In this document: positions 57,173 to 64,000 of the stretch, piece by piece | Numbering within the stretch: the stretch's first letter is position 1 | How the letters are laid out: each line of letters starts with the position of its first letter | Assembly (NCBI RefSeq): GCF_030686865.1 | Contig: NZ_JAQYUS010000005.1 | Span: forward strand, 186,001-250,000 | Length of the DNA stretch: 64,000 nucleotides | From: Kaistella sp. SH40-3 | GTDB taxonomy: Bacteria > Bacteroidota > Bacteroidia > Flavobacteriales > Weeksellaceae | Direction of reading: 5' to 3' | The notes under the pieces: model-generated | What the model was told of the DNA's origin: nothing | Databases searched by the model: none | Seen by the model: the letters and a program-made list of their open reading frames with translations, nothing else | Translations under genes and position numbers: made by a program

Positions 57173-60100
57173 ATGAAACGTACAGATATAAAAACAATTT
57201 TAGTAATCGGAAGTGGTCCAATTATCATCGGACAAGCCGCAGAATTTGATTACGCTGGAACTCAAGCATGTTTATCTTTGAGAGAAGAAGGTTATAAAGT
57301 AATCCTTATTAATTCAAATCCGGCAACCATCATGACCGATGTGGAAATTGCCGATAAAGTATACATCGAACCGATTTCTCTGGAATTCGTAAGTCATATT
57401 ATCCGTAAAGAAAGACCCGATGCGCTTTTGCCAACTTTGGGTGGACAGACTGGTTTAAATATGGCCGTAGAATTAGAAAATTCCGGAATTCTTGAAGAAT
57501 GTAAAGTGGAAGTTTTAGGAACTAAACTTTCCGCCATCAATCAAGCAGAAGATCGTGATTTATTCCGGAATTTAATGCGTGAACTAAACGAACCTGTTCC
57601 AGATTCTGATATTGTAAATAACGTTCAATCGGCTTTAGAGTTCGCTCACAACATCGGTTATCCCGTCATTGTTCGTCCGGCTTTCACCATGGGTGGAACT
57701 GGTGGTGGAATCGCTCACAATGATGACGAATTGAAAGAAATTACTAGTTTCGGATTGAAATATTCACCGGTTCGTCAGTGTTTGATTGAAAAATCAATCG
57801 CCGGTTTTAAGGAAATCGAGTACGAAGTAATGCGCGACAAAAACGACAATGCTATTGTGGTTTGTAATATGGAAAACATCGATCCTGTGGGAATTCACAC
57901 GGGAGATTCGATTGTGGTGGCGCCTTCACAAACGCTTTCTGATCGGGAATATCAAATGTTACGAAACTCTTCATTAAAGATTATTCGCGCTTTAGGAATT
58001 GAAGGTGGTTGTAATGTTCAGTTGGCTTTGGATCCAAATTCTTACGATTATTATATCATCGAAGTGAATCCAAGAGTTTCGCGTTCATCGGCTTTGGCGA
58101 GTAAAGCAACCGGTTATCCGATTGCGAAAATCGCGGCGAAAATTGCAGTCGGTTTGACTTTAGATGAAATTATGAATCCCGTAACAGGAAAAACGTACGC
58201 ATGTTTCGAACCTGCTTTGGATTATGTGGTGACGAAATTCCCACGTTTTCCTTTCGATAAATTCGAAACTGCTGACCGACGTCTTTCAACTCAAATGAAA
58301 GCAACGGGAGAAGTCATGGCGATTGGTAGAAACTTCGAGGAATCTTTGCAGAAAGCAATCCGTTCTCTGGAAACTGGTTTAAGACATATCGGACTGAAAT
58401 CAAAAGATGCCGCTGCTTTAACGGACGAAGAAATTGAAAGAAGAATCAGAGTTTGTGATGATGAGCGTTTGTTCATTATTGGTGATGCATTACGAAGAGG
58501 TTACGACTGGGAAAAAATAGTAGAGTGGAGCAAAATTGATAAATTTTTCATCTGGAAAATTAAAAAGTTAATCGATTTTGAAAAAGTAATTGCTGAAAAT
58601 AAATTCGATAAAGAAACTTTACTCGAAGCCAAAAAATTAGGATTTTCAGATTTAAGTATCGCAACATTATGGAACGCTACTCAAAAAGAAATTTTTGAAT
58701 TCCGTAAAAATAATGGAGTAATGCCGGTTTATAAAATGGTCGATACTTGCGCTGCAGAATTCGAAAGTGAAACACCATATTTCTACGGAACTTATGAAGA
58801 GGAAAACGAAAGTGTTCCATCTGATAAAGAAAAAATCATCGTTCTCGGTTCTGGTCCGATTCGGATTGGTCAAGGGGTAGAATTCGATTACGCCACGGTT
58901 CACTCGGTTTGGGCGATTAAAGAAATGGGTTATGAAGCGATTATCATTAATAATAATCCGGAAACCGTTTCCACAGATTTCTCGATTTCCGATAAATTAT
59001 ATTTCGAACCAATCACGGAGGAAGATGTCATGAACATCATCGAACTCGAAAAACCAAAAGGAGTTGTCGTACAGTTTGGTGGACAAACTGCCATTAATTT
59101 AGCCGATAAATTAGCAGCACACGGAGTTCAGATTTTGGGAACTTCACTCGAAGATTTAGACCGCGCTGAAAACAGAAATAAATTTGAAGCCGCACTTCAG
59201 GAAATGGGAATTCCGCAACCTTTGGGAAAGACCTGTTTTACGAAAGAAGAAGCGTTGGTGATTGCTAATGAAATTGGATTCCCGGTTTTGGTTCGTCCAA
59301 GTTATGTTTTAGGTGGAAGAGCGATGGAAATCGTTTATGATGAAACGGAACTTGCTCATTATATGACGAATGCGGTAAAGGAAAATTCAGAACATCCGAT
59401 TTTGATTGACCGATATTTAACTGGAAAAGAAGTTGAAGTTGACGCCATTTGTGATGGTGAAACAGTCGTGATTCCAGGAATTATGGAACACATCGAAAGA
59501 GCAGGAGTTCACTCCGGAGATTCGATTGCTGTTTATCCGCCACAAAATATTAACGCTGAACAAATCGCAACTTTAGTTGATTATACCGAAAGATTAGCGA
59601 AAGGATTGAATGTAATTGGGTTAATGAATATTCAATATGTTCTTTATCAAGGCGGAGTTTATGTGATTGAGGTGAATCCAAGATCGAGTAGAACCGTCCC
59701 TTTCTTATCGAAGATTACAGAAATTCCAATGGCGAATTTAGCCACGAAAGTAATCCTCGGAAAAAAATTAAAAGATCTCGGATACAAAAACGGTTTGGCT
59801 CCAGTGAAAGATGGAGTTTACGTAAAAGTTCCTGTCTTCTCTTTTTCAAAATTAACGAGAGTTGATATTTCCCTCGGACCAGAAATGAAATCCACCGGAG
59901 AAGTAATGGGGAAAGACACCACGCTGGAAAAAGCCTTATACAAAGGTTTAGTCGGTGCCGGAAGAAAAGTTCCTTTGCATGGCGCAATTCTTTTCACCGT
60001 TGCCGATAAACACAAAGCAGAAGCGTGTGAATTAGCAAGAAGATTTCAGGAAACTGGTTTCAGAATTTGGGCAACCGAAGGAACTGCAAAATATTTTGAA

Positions 60101-60355
60101 GACCACGGCGTACCAACAAAAATCGGTTACAAAATCGAAGAAAATCCAGAAATCAATTTGATCGATTTAATTCAAACCGGAAAAGTTCAATACATCGTAA
60201 ATACCATGACCAAAGGAAAACAATCCGAAAGAGACGGTTTCCAAATTCGCCGAACTTCGGTGGAGAATGGTGTTCCTTGTTTGACTTCAATGGATACAGT
60301 TGAAGCGATTTTAAAAGTGATTGAAAGCATGAGTTTCAAAATGGAGCAGATGTAA
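57173..60355 (+). CDS. carB: Carbamoyl-phosphate synthase large subunit
   Basis: A 1060-residue two-fold repeated ATP-grasp synthetase that makes carbamoyl phosphate for both pyrimidines (PyrB) and arginine (ArgF'). The first half has [22 protein letters not shown] at residues 10-31, the second the matching [21 protein letters not shown] near 560. [22 protein letters not shown] and [14 protein letters not shown] are the paired metal sites. The C-terminal MGS-like domain (~930 to the end) has [17 protein letters not shown]. Length is normal. Separated from carA by the inserted four-helix-bundle cassette. Confidence 0.96.
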   Translation: MKRTDIKTILVIGSGPIIIGQAAEFDYAGTQACLSLREEGYKVILINSNPATIMTDVEIADKVYIEPISLEFVSHIIRKERPDALLPTLGGQTGLNMAVELENSGILEECKVEVLGTKLSAINQAEDRDLFRNLMRELNEPVPDSDIVNNVQSALEFAHNIGYPVIVRPAFTMGGTGGGIAHNDDELKEITSFGLKYSPVRQCLIEKSIAGFKEIEYEVMRDKNDNAIVVCNMENIDPVGIHTGDSIVVAPSQTLSDREYQMLRNSSLKIIRALGIEGGCNVQLALDPNSYDYYIIEVNPRVSRSSALASKATGYPIAKIAAKIAVGLTLDEIMNPVTGKTYACFEPALDYVVTKFPRFPFDKFETADRRLSTQMKATGEVMAIGRNFEESLQKAIRSLETGLRHIGLKSKDAAALTDEEIERRIRVCDDERLFIIGDALRRGYDWEKIVEWSKIDKFFIWKIKKLIDFEKVIAENKFDKETLLEAKKLGFSDLSIATLWNATQKEIFEFRKNNGVMPVYKMVDTCAAEFESETPYFYGTYEEENESVPSDKEKIIVLGSGPIRIGQGVEFDYATVHSVWAIKEMGYEAIIINNNPETVSTDFSISDKLYFEPITEEDVMNIIELEKPKGVVVQFGGQTAINLADKLAAHGVQILGTSLEDLDRAENRNKFEAALQEMGIPQPLGKTCFTKEEALVIANEIGFPVLVRPSYVLGGRAMEIVYDETELAHYMTNAVKENSEHPILIDRYLTGKEVEVDAICDGETVVIPGIMEHIERAGVHSGDSIAVYPPQNINAEQIATLVDYTERLAKGLNVIGLMNIQYVLYQGGVYVIEVNPRSSRTVPFLSKITEIPMANLATKVILGKKLKDLGYKNGLAPVKDGVYVKVPVFSFSKLTRVDISLGPEMKSTGEVMGKDTTLEKALYKGLVGAGRKVPLHGAILFTVADKHKAEACELARRFQETGFRIWATEGTAKYFEDHGVPTKIGYKIEENPEINLIDLIQTGKVQYIVNTMTKGKQSERDGFQIRRTSVENGVPCLTSMDTVEAILKVIESMSFKMEQM

Positions 60356-60403
60356 TTCTACTTTGTGAAAGTTTAAATCTTTGTGAAAGTTTTCATAAAA
60401 TGA

Positions 60404-60437
60404 GCCCTTGAAGTTATTTAACTTTGAAGGGTTTTTA
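60404..60437 (+). terminator. Terminator after carB
   Basis: CCCTT-GAAGTT / AACTT-GAAGGG-type stem with a short loop and small mismatch, followed by GTTTTTATT. Confidence 0.75.
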
Positions 60438-60465
60438 TTACTATTTTTACAAAAAGTAAATCAAA

Positions 60466-61365
60466 ATGAATAGGAAATTCTTGAGAATGATTTTGTTGGT
60501 ACGAACAATTTTAAATGAAAATGGTAAATTAAAAGTTGAAGATATTATAAGAAAAATCGAAAAACAATTTGAATCTTATCAAGATATTAAAAGTTTAAAG
60601 ATGGATAAGTATTCCGATACTACTTTTAGTAATGATAAAACTGCAATTAAAGATTCTTGGAAAATCGATTTAGAATGTGATAACTTAAATCGATATTCAA
60701 TTAATACAGAATTTGAAGGAGTTTTTCAGAATGATTTACTCAATTCTGCCATTTTTTTATCATCATTAAATACAGATTTACTATTGCCCGGATTCGTTAT
60801 TCCTGAAGCCAGAAAGAATACAGGTTTGGAAAATTTCTTTAAAATTTCTAAAGCAATTGAAGAAAAATTAGAACTTCAAATTTCCTATTTCGATTATAGT
60901 ACTGAACTAGAGAAAAATAAAAAAATTCAACCGTATCGTTTGAAACAGAAAGATTTTAAATGGTATGTTTTAGCCACAGATTCTAGCGATGTCCCTTTTA
61001 AAAGTTATGCGTTGGAAAGAATTCGGGATATTGAAATTGTAGGAAAATTTAAGCCGAAGGAAATCGATTTTGAAACACCTTTTCACAACGCAATAGGAAT
61101 GTTTACCAATGAAGAACCCGTTAAAGTGGTTCTAGAATTTGACCCTCGAGACGGACATTATCTTAAAGCCAATCCGATTCATCTTTCCCAAAAAGTACTT
61201 TCTGAAAATAAGGAAACCATTCAGTTTGAGTTTTTTGTAAAACCGAATGAAGATTTTATTATGGAGATAATGAAACGGACTTGGTCTTTAAAAGTGGTTG
61301 GACCGGAGTTTTTGAAGGAAAAATTTTTGGGTTTGTGGAAAGATGCGATTGAGAGGAATAAATAG
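60466..61365 (+). CDS. WYL-domain transcriptional regulator
   Basis: A 299-residue protein with an N-terminal helix-rich part (LRMILLVRTILNENGKLKVEDIIRKI), a middle linker, and a WYL domain at residues ~145-205: LQISYFDYSTELEKNKKIQPYRLKQ in pieces, then DFKWYVLATDSSDVPFKSYAL. The C-terminal WCX part ends the protein (WSLKVVGPEFLKEKFLGLW). WYL proteins bind nucleotides or nucleic acids and often regulate phage-defence genes. It faces the operon at 61396-63956 with a shared terminator. Confidence 0.85.
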   Translation: MNRKFLRMILLVRTILNENGKLKVEDIIRKIEKQFESYQDIKSLKMDKYSDTTFSNDKTAIKDSWKIDLECDNLNRYSINTEFEGVFQNDLLNSAIFLSSLNTDLLLPGFVIPEARKNTGLENFFKISKAIEEKLELQISYFDYSTELEKNKKIQPYRLKQKDFKWYVLATDSSDVPFKSYALERIRDIEIVGKFKPKEIDFETPFHNAIGMFTNEEPVKVVLEFDPRDGHYLKANPIHLSQKVLSENKETIQFEFFVKPNEDFIMEIMKRTWSLKVVGPEFLKEKFLGLWKDAIERNK

Positions 61366-61366
61366 A

Positions 61367-61393
61367 AAAAGCCACTTTTTTTGAGTGGCTTTA
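61367..61393. terminator. Terminator between convergent WYL and DUF3883 genes
   Basis: AAAGCCACT / AGTGGCTTT with a 7-8 base T/G loop. T-rich on the minus side (CTTTTTC), less so on the plus side, so it mainly stops the minus-strand operon. Confidence 0.7.
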
Positions 61394-61395
61394 TA

Positions 61396-62073
61396 TTAGT
61401 TTTTAAGTCTTTTTTTACTAGAATCACTTCGTAATCTAACAGAAATTATTTCCTCTTTTTTTATTAGAGTATTTATATCAGATAGAAATTCCGAACCATC
61501 ATATTTTAAGAATAATTTTACTCTTTTCGATTTTGCTGATTTACAGTTTGTAACAATACAAATTCTATAATTTTTTTGATTTTTTTTATCTAATTCTTTT
61601 AGTTTTTTATACTCATTTTCACTTAAGTTGATAGTGTAAAATTTACCAGATAAGCCTTTAACTTCTAGTAATAAGTTTTCGTTCCCTTTAATTGCTTCTA
61701 AATCCCATCCGCAATTATCTGTTTCGACATTTTTCACTTCATAACCTTCTTTAGTAAAATGTTCAGTAATATCTTTTATTGCAGTCTTTTCAGTTTTTTT
61801 TGATTTCTTTTCATTCTCCTTTCTATCAAAAATTGAATATTCATTTGGATCTAATCCTTTAGATTCTACAAATCTTTTTAAATGTGACTTATCATTTTTT
61901 TCAAATATTGTATTTTCATCAAAAGTATTTAGTAAATCATTCAGTTGATAACTATTCGCTTCAAAAATTTTACTTAAATTTTGCCTTTCTGTAAATTTTT
62001 CAACTCCTTGCGCATAACTTTTAGGAGTCTTAATTTTAGTATTCTGTCCTAGCCATGATACAAATTTTTCCAT
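61396..62073 (-). CDS. DUF3883-type PD-(D/E)xK nuclease-like protein
   Basis: A 225-residue protein. A helical N-terminus (MEKFVSWLGQNTKIKTPKSY) is followed by a lysine-rich linker (~83-97) and a C-terminal nuclease-like fold: D124 in CGWDLEAIKG and E137-x-K139 in LLLEVKGLSG give D-x12-E-x-K, as in restriction-endonuclease-like folds and DUF3883. The final strand region has YRICIVTNCKSAKSKRV. It is the last gene of the three-gene minus-strand run, 60 bp after the previous one. A role in DNA or RNA cleavage is inferred from the motif. Confidence 0.75.
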   Translation of the reverse strand: MEKFVSWLGQNTKIKTPKSYAQGVEKFTERQNLSKIFEANSYQLNDLLNTFDENTIFEKNDKSHLKRFVESKGLDPNEYSIFDRKENEKKSKKTEKTAIKDITEHFTKEGYEVKNVETDNCGWDLEAIKGNENLLLEVKGLSGKFYTINLSENEYKKLKELDKKNQKNYRICIVTNCKSAKSKRVKLFLKYDGSEFLSDINTLIKKEEIISVRLRSDSSKKRLKN

Positions 62074-62133
62074 ATTTTTTATTTTTCTTAAATATACATT
62101 TTTAACTTAAATTTTCTTCTAAAATCTACCATT

Positions 62134-62994
62134 TTATAAACAATTTCTATCTATATCCAAAATATTCCCAACCGCACAACGATAATAAAAATGACCACCA
62201 TAAAAACAATCGGTTTCGTTTTTGTTTATCGTAATTTCTAAAAATTGATAACCCAATAAATTTCTTTTATTAAAAGTGAAATGTTGCTTTTCTTTTGGAA
62301 AAGAAGTAGTTAGTAATTTTTCAATAATAAATGCATTTCCGAAAATATTGTGCAAATCTTTATCATCATCCATCGAAGGATTTTGCCCGAAAATAATCGT
62401 TCCGCCGTTTGTGTTCAAAAATGCGCAAGTGCTTTCCAGAAGTTGTTCTACACTTTCTTCTCGGTCTCGATAATCAACGAAGTCTATTTTTTCAAAAGAA
62501 GTCGATTTAATTCGATTGAGTTCTGCTAATAATCCTAATCTTCTTGCCGAAAAAGGAATTTTATTATTTTGGTCTTGTTCAAATTTTAATTTTAATAATT
62601 CGAAATATTTTCGCTCCGTTTCATTTCCAACTTTCATACTTCTCGCTTCACGATGTGAAAGATTGTAATGCGCTTCAATCATATATTTTGTTTCTGCTTT
62701 ATCTGCAATTCCAAACTTATTTACATCTTCATTTATACGCAGATAAATTCCAATTCCCTGATCATAGTTTTCAGGATTTTTATAGGTGATTTTTTCAGAG
62801 TTTGCATCTTTTGTAATTTCTCCTTCACTTTCCAAGACATGAATTGCGGTTTTGTAATATTCAAATGCTTTATTACGGGCATTCACAATGTTTTCATCAG
62901 TAAAAACTTTTAAATAAAGTGTTTTCAATCCTACATTATTGATTACATATTGTGTTTTTACAACATAACTAATGAGCGGTTTTTTGGTTTGCAT
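62134..62994 (-). CDS. AlbA_2/Schlafen-like protein
   Basis: A 286-residue protein. The N-terminal ~125 residues (YVVKTQYVINNVGLKTLYLK) are unfamiliar. The C-terminal half resembles the AlbA_2 (Schlafen-AAA_4) fold: FVDYRDREESVEQLLESTC, then AFLNTNGGTIIFGQNP at residues 191-206, and a final FYYRCAVGNILDI. AlbA_2 domains are found in Schlafen-type nucleases and defence or regulatory proteins. The match is suggestive, not certain. It lies 11 bp after the upstream gene and 60 bp before the DUF3883 gene. Confidence 0.6.
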   Translation of the reverse strand: MQTKKPLISYVVKTQYVINNVGLKTLYLKVFTDENIVNARNKAFEYYKTAIHVLESEGEITKDANSEKITYKNPENYDQGIGIYLRINEDVNKFGIADKAETKYMIEAHYNLSHREARSMKVGNETERKYFELLKLKFEQDQNNKIPFSARRLGLLAELNRIKSTSFEKIDFVDYRDREESVEQLLESTCAFLNTNGGTIIFGQNPSMDDDKDLHNIFGNAFIIEKLLTTSFPKEKQHFTFNKRNLLGYQFLEITINKNETDCFYGGHFYYRCAVGNILDIDRNCL

Positions 62995-63005
62995 AATTTC
63001 TAATT

Positions 63006-63956
63006 TTAAATAATTTCGATAATGTTTTCTAATTCTTGATCGTTAGTTGGGAGTTCTATGATGTCTGAAAAAGTGGTGTGTTTATTAACTTCTTTCACTC
63101 CTTTGAAATCTCTTATATAAAGTTTTCCTGTTTTTGAGTAGGTTAGTGAGCAAGAAATATTTTCGTGCGCATAAACATAGAAATGAACTCCATCTATTTC
63201 TACATCGGCATAAAATTCAAATTTATTTTCTGTTGAATAAGTTTGCACCAAAAGATCTATAATTTCGGTTGAATATTTTCGATAGTTTTCTGGAATAAAA
63301 AGGTATTTCGTGACGAAGAACGTATTTTGAAAGGATAAAAAAATCTTTTCAAATTCTAAATAGGAATCTGTATTTAAAATTTCCTTTTGATGGTAATTTT
63401 CTTTATCGTAAAAAATTTGTGTTGCTTCCTGTATTTTCAGTTTATCAAAATAATTTAATTGATAATTTTCTTGTTTTCTGCGTGAGAAAGAATTCTTGGT
63501 ACCGCCTTTTTCTTCATTTTTGATTTTGAAGATTGTTGACTTGCCATGTCTTTCGGATTGACTTCCAGTCAGCGCTAAAAATCCGTAAGAATCTAATTTT
63601 TCTCTTGCACTTCCATGAATATGCTGATTGAAGACTGCATTTTTTCTAATATATTTATTAAAGGTGTACCTAATTTGACATTGTAGAATTCGATCGAAAT
63701 TTATATTTCCATTTTCTCGAGTATTAATCGTGCTGTCCAGATTTGTAATTTTTTCCAAATCTGAAGATTGGTCATTTTCAAAATCCCAAATCTCGATGAC
63801 TTCTTTTTTGACGGCTTCTTTCAGTACTTTGGATAAGTAGGAAAGTGCTTCTTCTTTTGCAATTTCATAGTTTTCATTACTGAAATTTGTTGTTTCCATT
63901 CCTAATAGCAAATAATGGATTGGCGGGATTTCAACGGTGTAAGTTGTTTGTGACAT
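63006..63956 (-). CDS. Unknown 316-aa protein, first visible gene of the right-end operon
   Basis: I do not recognise this protein. It is 316 residues, soluble, without signal peptide. The start MSQTTYTVEIPPIHYLLLGMET is followed by a helical, charged region (~25-75) and a central part with KIKNEEKGGTKNSFSRRKQENY. The C-terminus is beta-rich (FEFYADVEIDGVHFYVYAHEN, TKTGKLYIRDFKG-like). The next gene begins 11 bp downstream, so the two are surely co-expressed. The region upstream (63957-64000) is too short to show whether more operon genes precede it. Confidence 0.7.
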   Translation of the reverse strand: MSQTTYTVEIPPIHYLLLGMETTNFSNENYEIAKEEALSYLSKVLKEAVKKEVIEIWDFENDQSSDLEKITNLDSTINTRENGNINFDRILQCQIRYTFNKYIRKNAVFNQHIHGSAREKLDSYGFLALTGSQSERHGKSTIFKIKNEEKGGTKNSFSRRKQENYQLNYFDKLKIQEATQIFYDKENYHQKEILNTDSYLEFEKIFLSFQNTFFVTKYLFIPENYRKYSTEIIDLLVQTYSTENKFEFYADVEIDGVHFYVYAHENISCSLTYSKTGKLYIRDFKGVKEVNKHTTFSDIIELPTNDQELENIIEII

Positions 63957-64000
63957 AATTTTTTAGTTTTTAAAATTCTACTGCAAAGAAAAGAGTAGCG

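Noticed and set aside
1-64000. tRNA or rRNA genes and B12 riboswitch
   Set aside because: I looked at the gaps for cloverleaf-like and known structured sequences and found none I could support; the nrdJ upstream region is outside the window.

Overview
The window is a 64 kb piece of an AT-rich bacterial chromosome, very probably from Flavobacteriia and within that the Chryseobacterium/Kaistella-type Weeksellaceae. The reasons are TAnnTTTG-type -7 boxes in front of several genes, no clear Shine-Dalgarno sites, many short secreted or lipid-anchored proteins (DUF4476, DUF4349, DUF2891, the 'VGINT..P' lectin-like family), an arginine operon that carries a SOTCase/AOTCase-type transcarbamylase, and many dispersed hairpin repeats typical of this group. 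The genus is inferred from gene style, not from a marker gene. No rRNA, tRNA, CRISPR array or complete insertion sequence was seen.

Layout. 0-6.6 kb: the 3' end of a B12-dependent ribonucleotide reductase, lpdA, a secreted DUF4476 protein, a catalase-like protein and a CvfB-like S1 protein, separated by repeats. 6.7-10.1 kb: a zinc-ribbon protein and three tandem secreted C-type-lectin-like proteins. 10.3-25.5 kb: metabolism and housekeeping (aconitase, dihaem cytochrome c, long-chain acyl-CoA ligase divergent from an acyl-CoA dehydrogenase, DUF2891 and DUF4349 proteins, prfC, CPBP protease, rdgB). 25.5-32.8 kb: a biosynthetic cluster with ACP, ketosynthase, FabZ-like dehydratase and an ene-reductase, plus a tightly overlapping operon of flavin oxidoreductase, methyltransferase, type III polyketide synthase and an SDR whose catalytic spacing is that of an enoyl-ACP reductase. 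I read this as a small dedicated fatty-acid machine that primes a type III PKS to make a phenolic or quinone lipid. 33.2-44.8 kb: an acetate/propionate module with acs, a prpE-like ligase, a single-domain response regulator, a symporter-histidine-kinase fusion, small membrane proteins, an MFS transporter and a porin. A REP-associated tyrosine transposase (RAYT) with REP hairpins on both sides sits between the kinase and the regulator. 45-60.4 kb: an InsA-like zinc-ribbon/HTH regulator divergent from an arginine operon (GNAT, argG, argC, argD, argF', argB, argE, argH), an Lrp-type regulator, and pyrB, carA and carB. Carbamoyl phosphate made by CarAB feeds both PyrB and ArgF', so the arrangement is metabolically coherent. 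pyrB has a leader with a small ORF followed by an intrinsic terminator, and carA and carB are split by a four-helix-bundle gene flanked by inverted repeats. 60.5-64 kb: a WYL regulator facing a run of three genes (unknown, AlbA_2/Schlafen-like, DUF3883 PD-(D/E)xK-like) that resembles a defence or stress island and may continue past the window edge.

The strongest candidates for something undescribed are the FAS-primed type III PKS cluster, the pyrB leader attenuator, a dispersed structured element present twice (about 1.43 and 35.1 kb), the RAYT/REP insertion that rewrote the kinase C-terminus, and the right-end three-gene operon. All functional statements are from reading the sequence; no database search was run.
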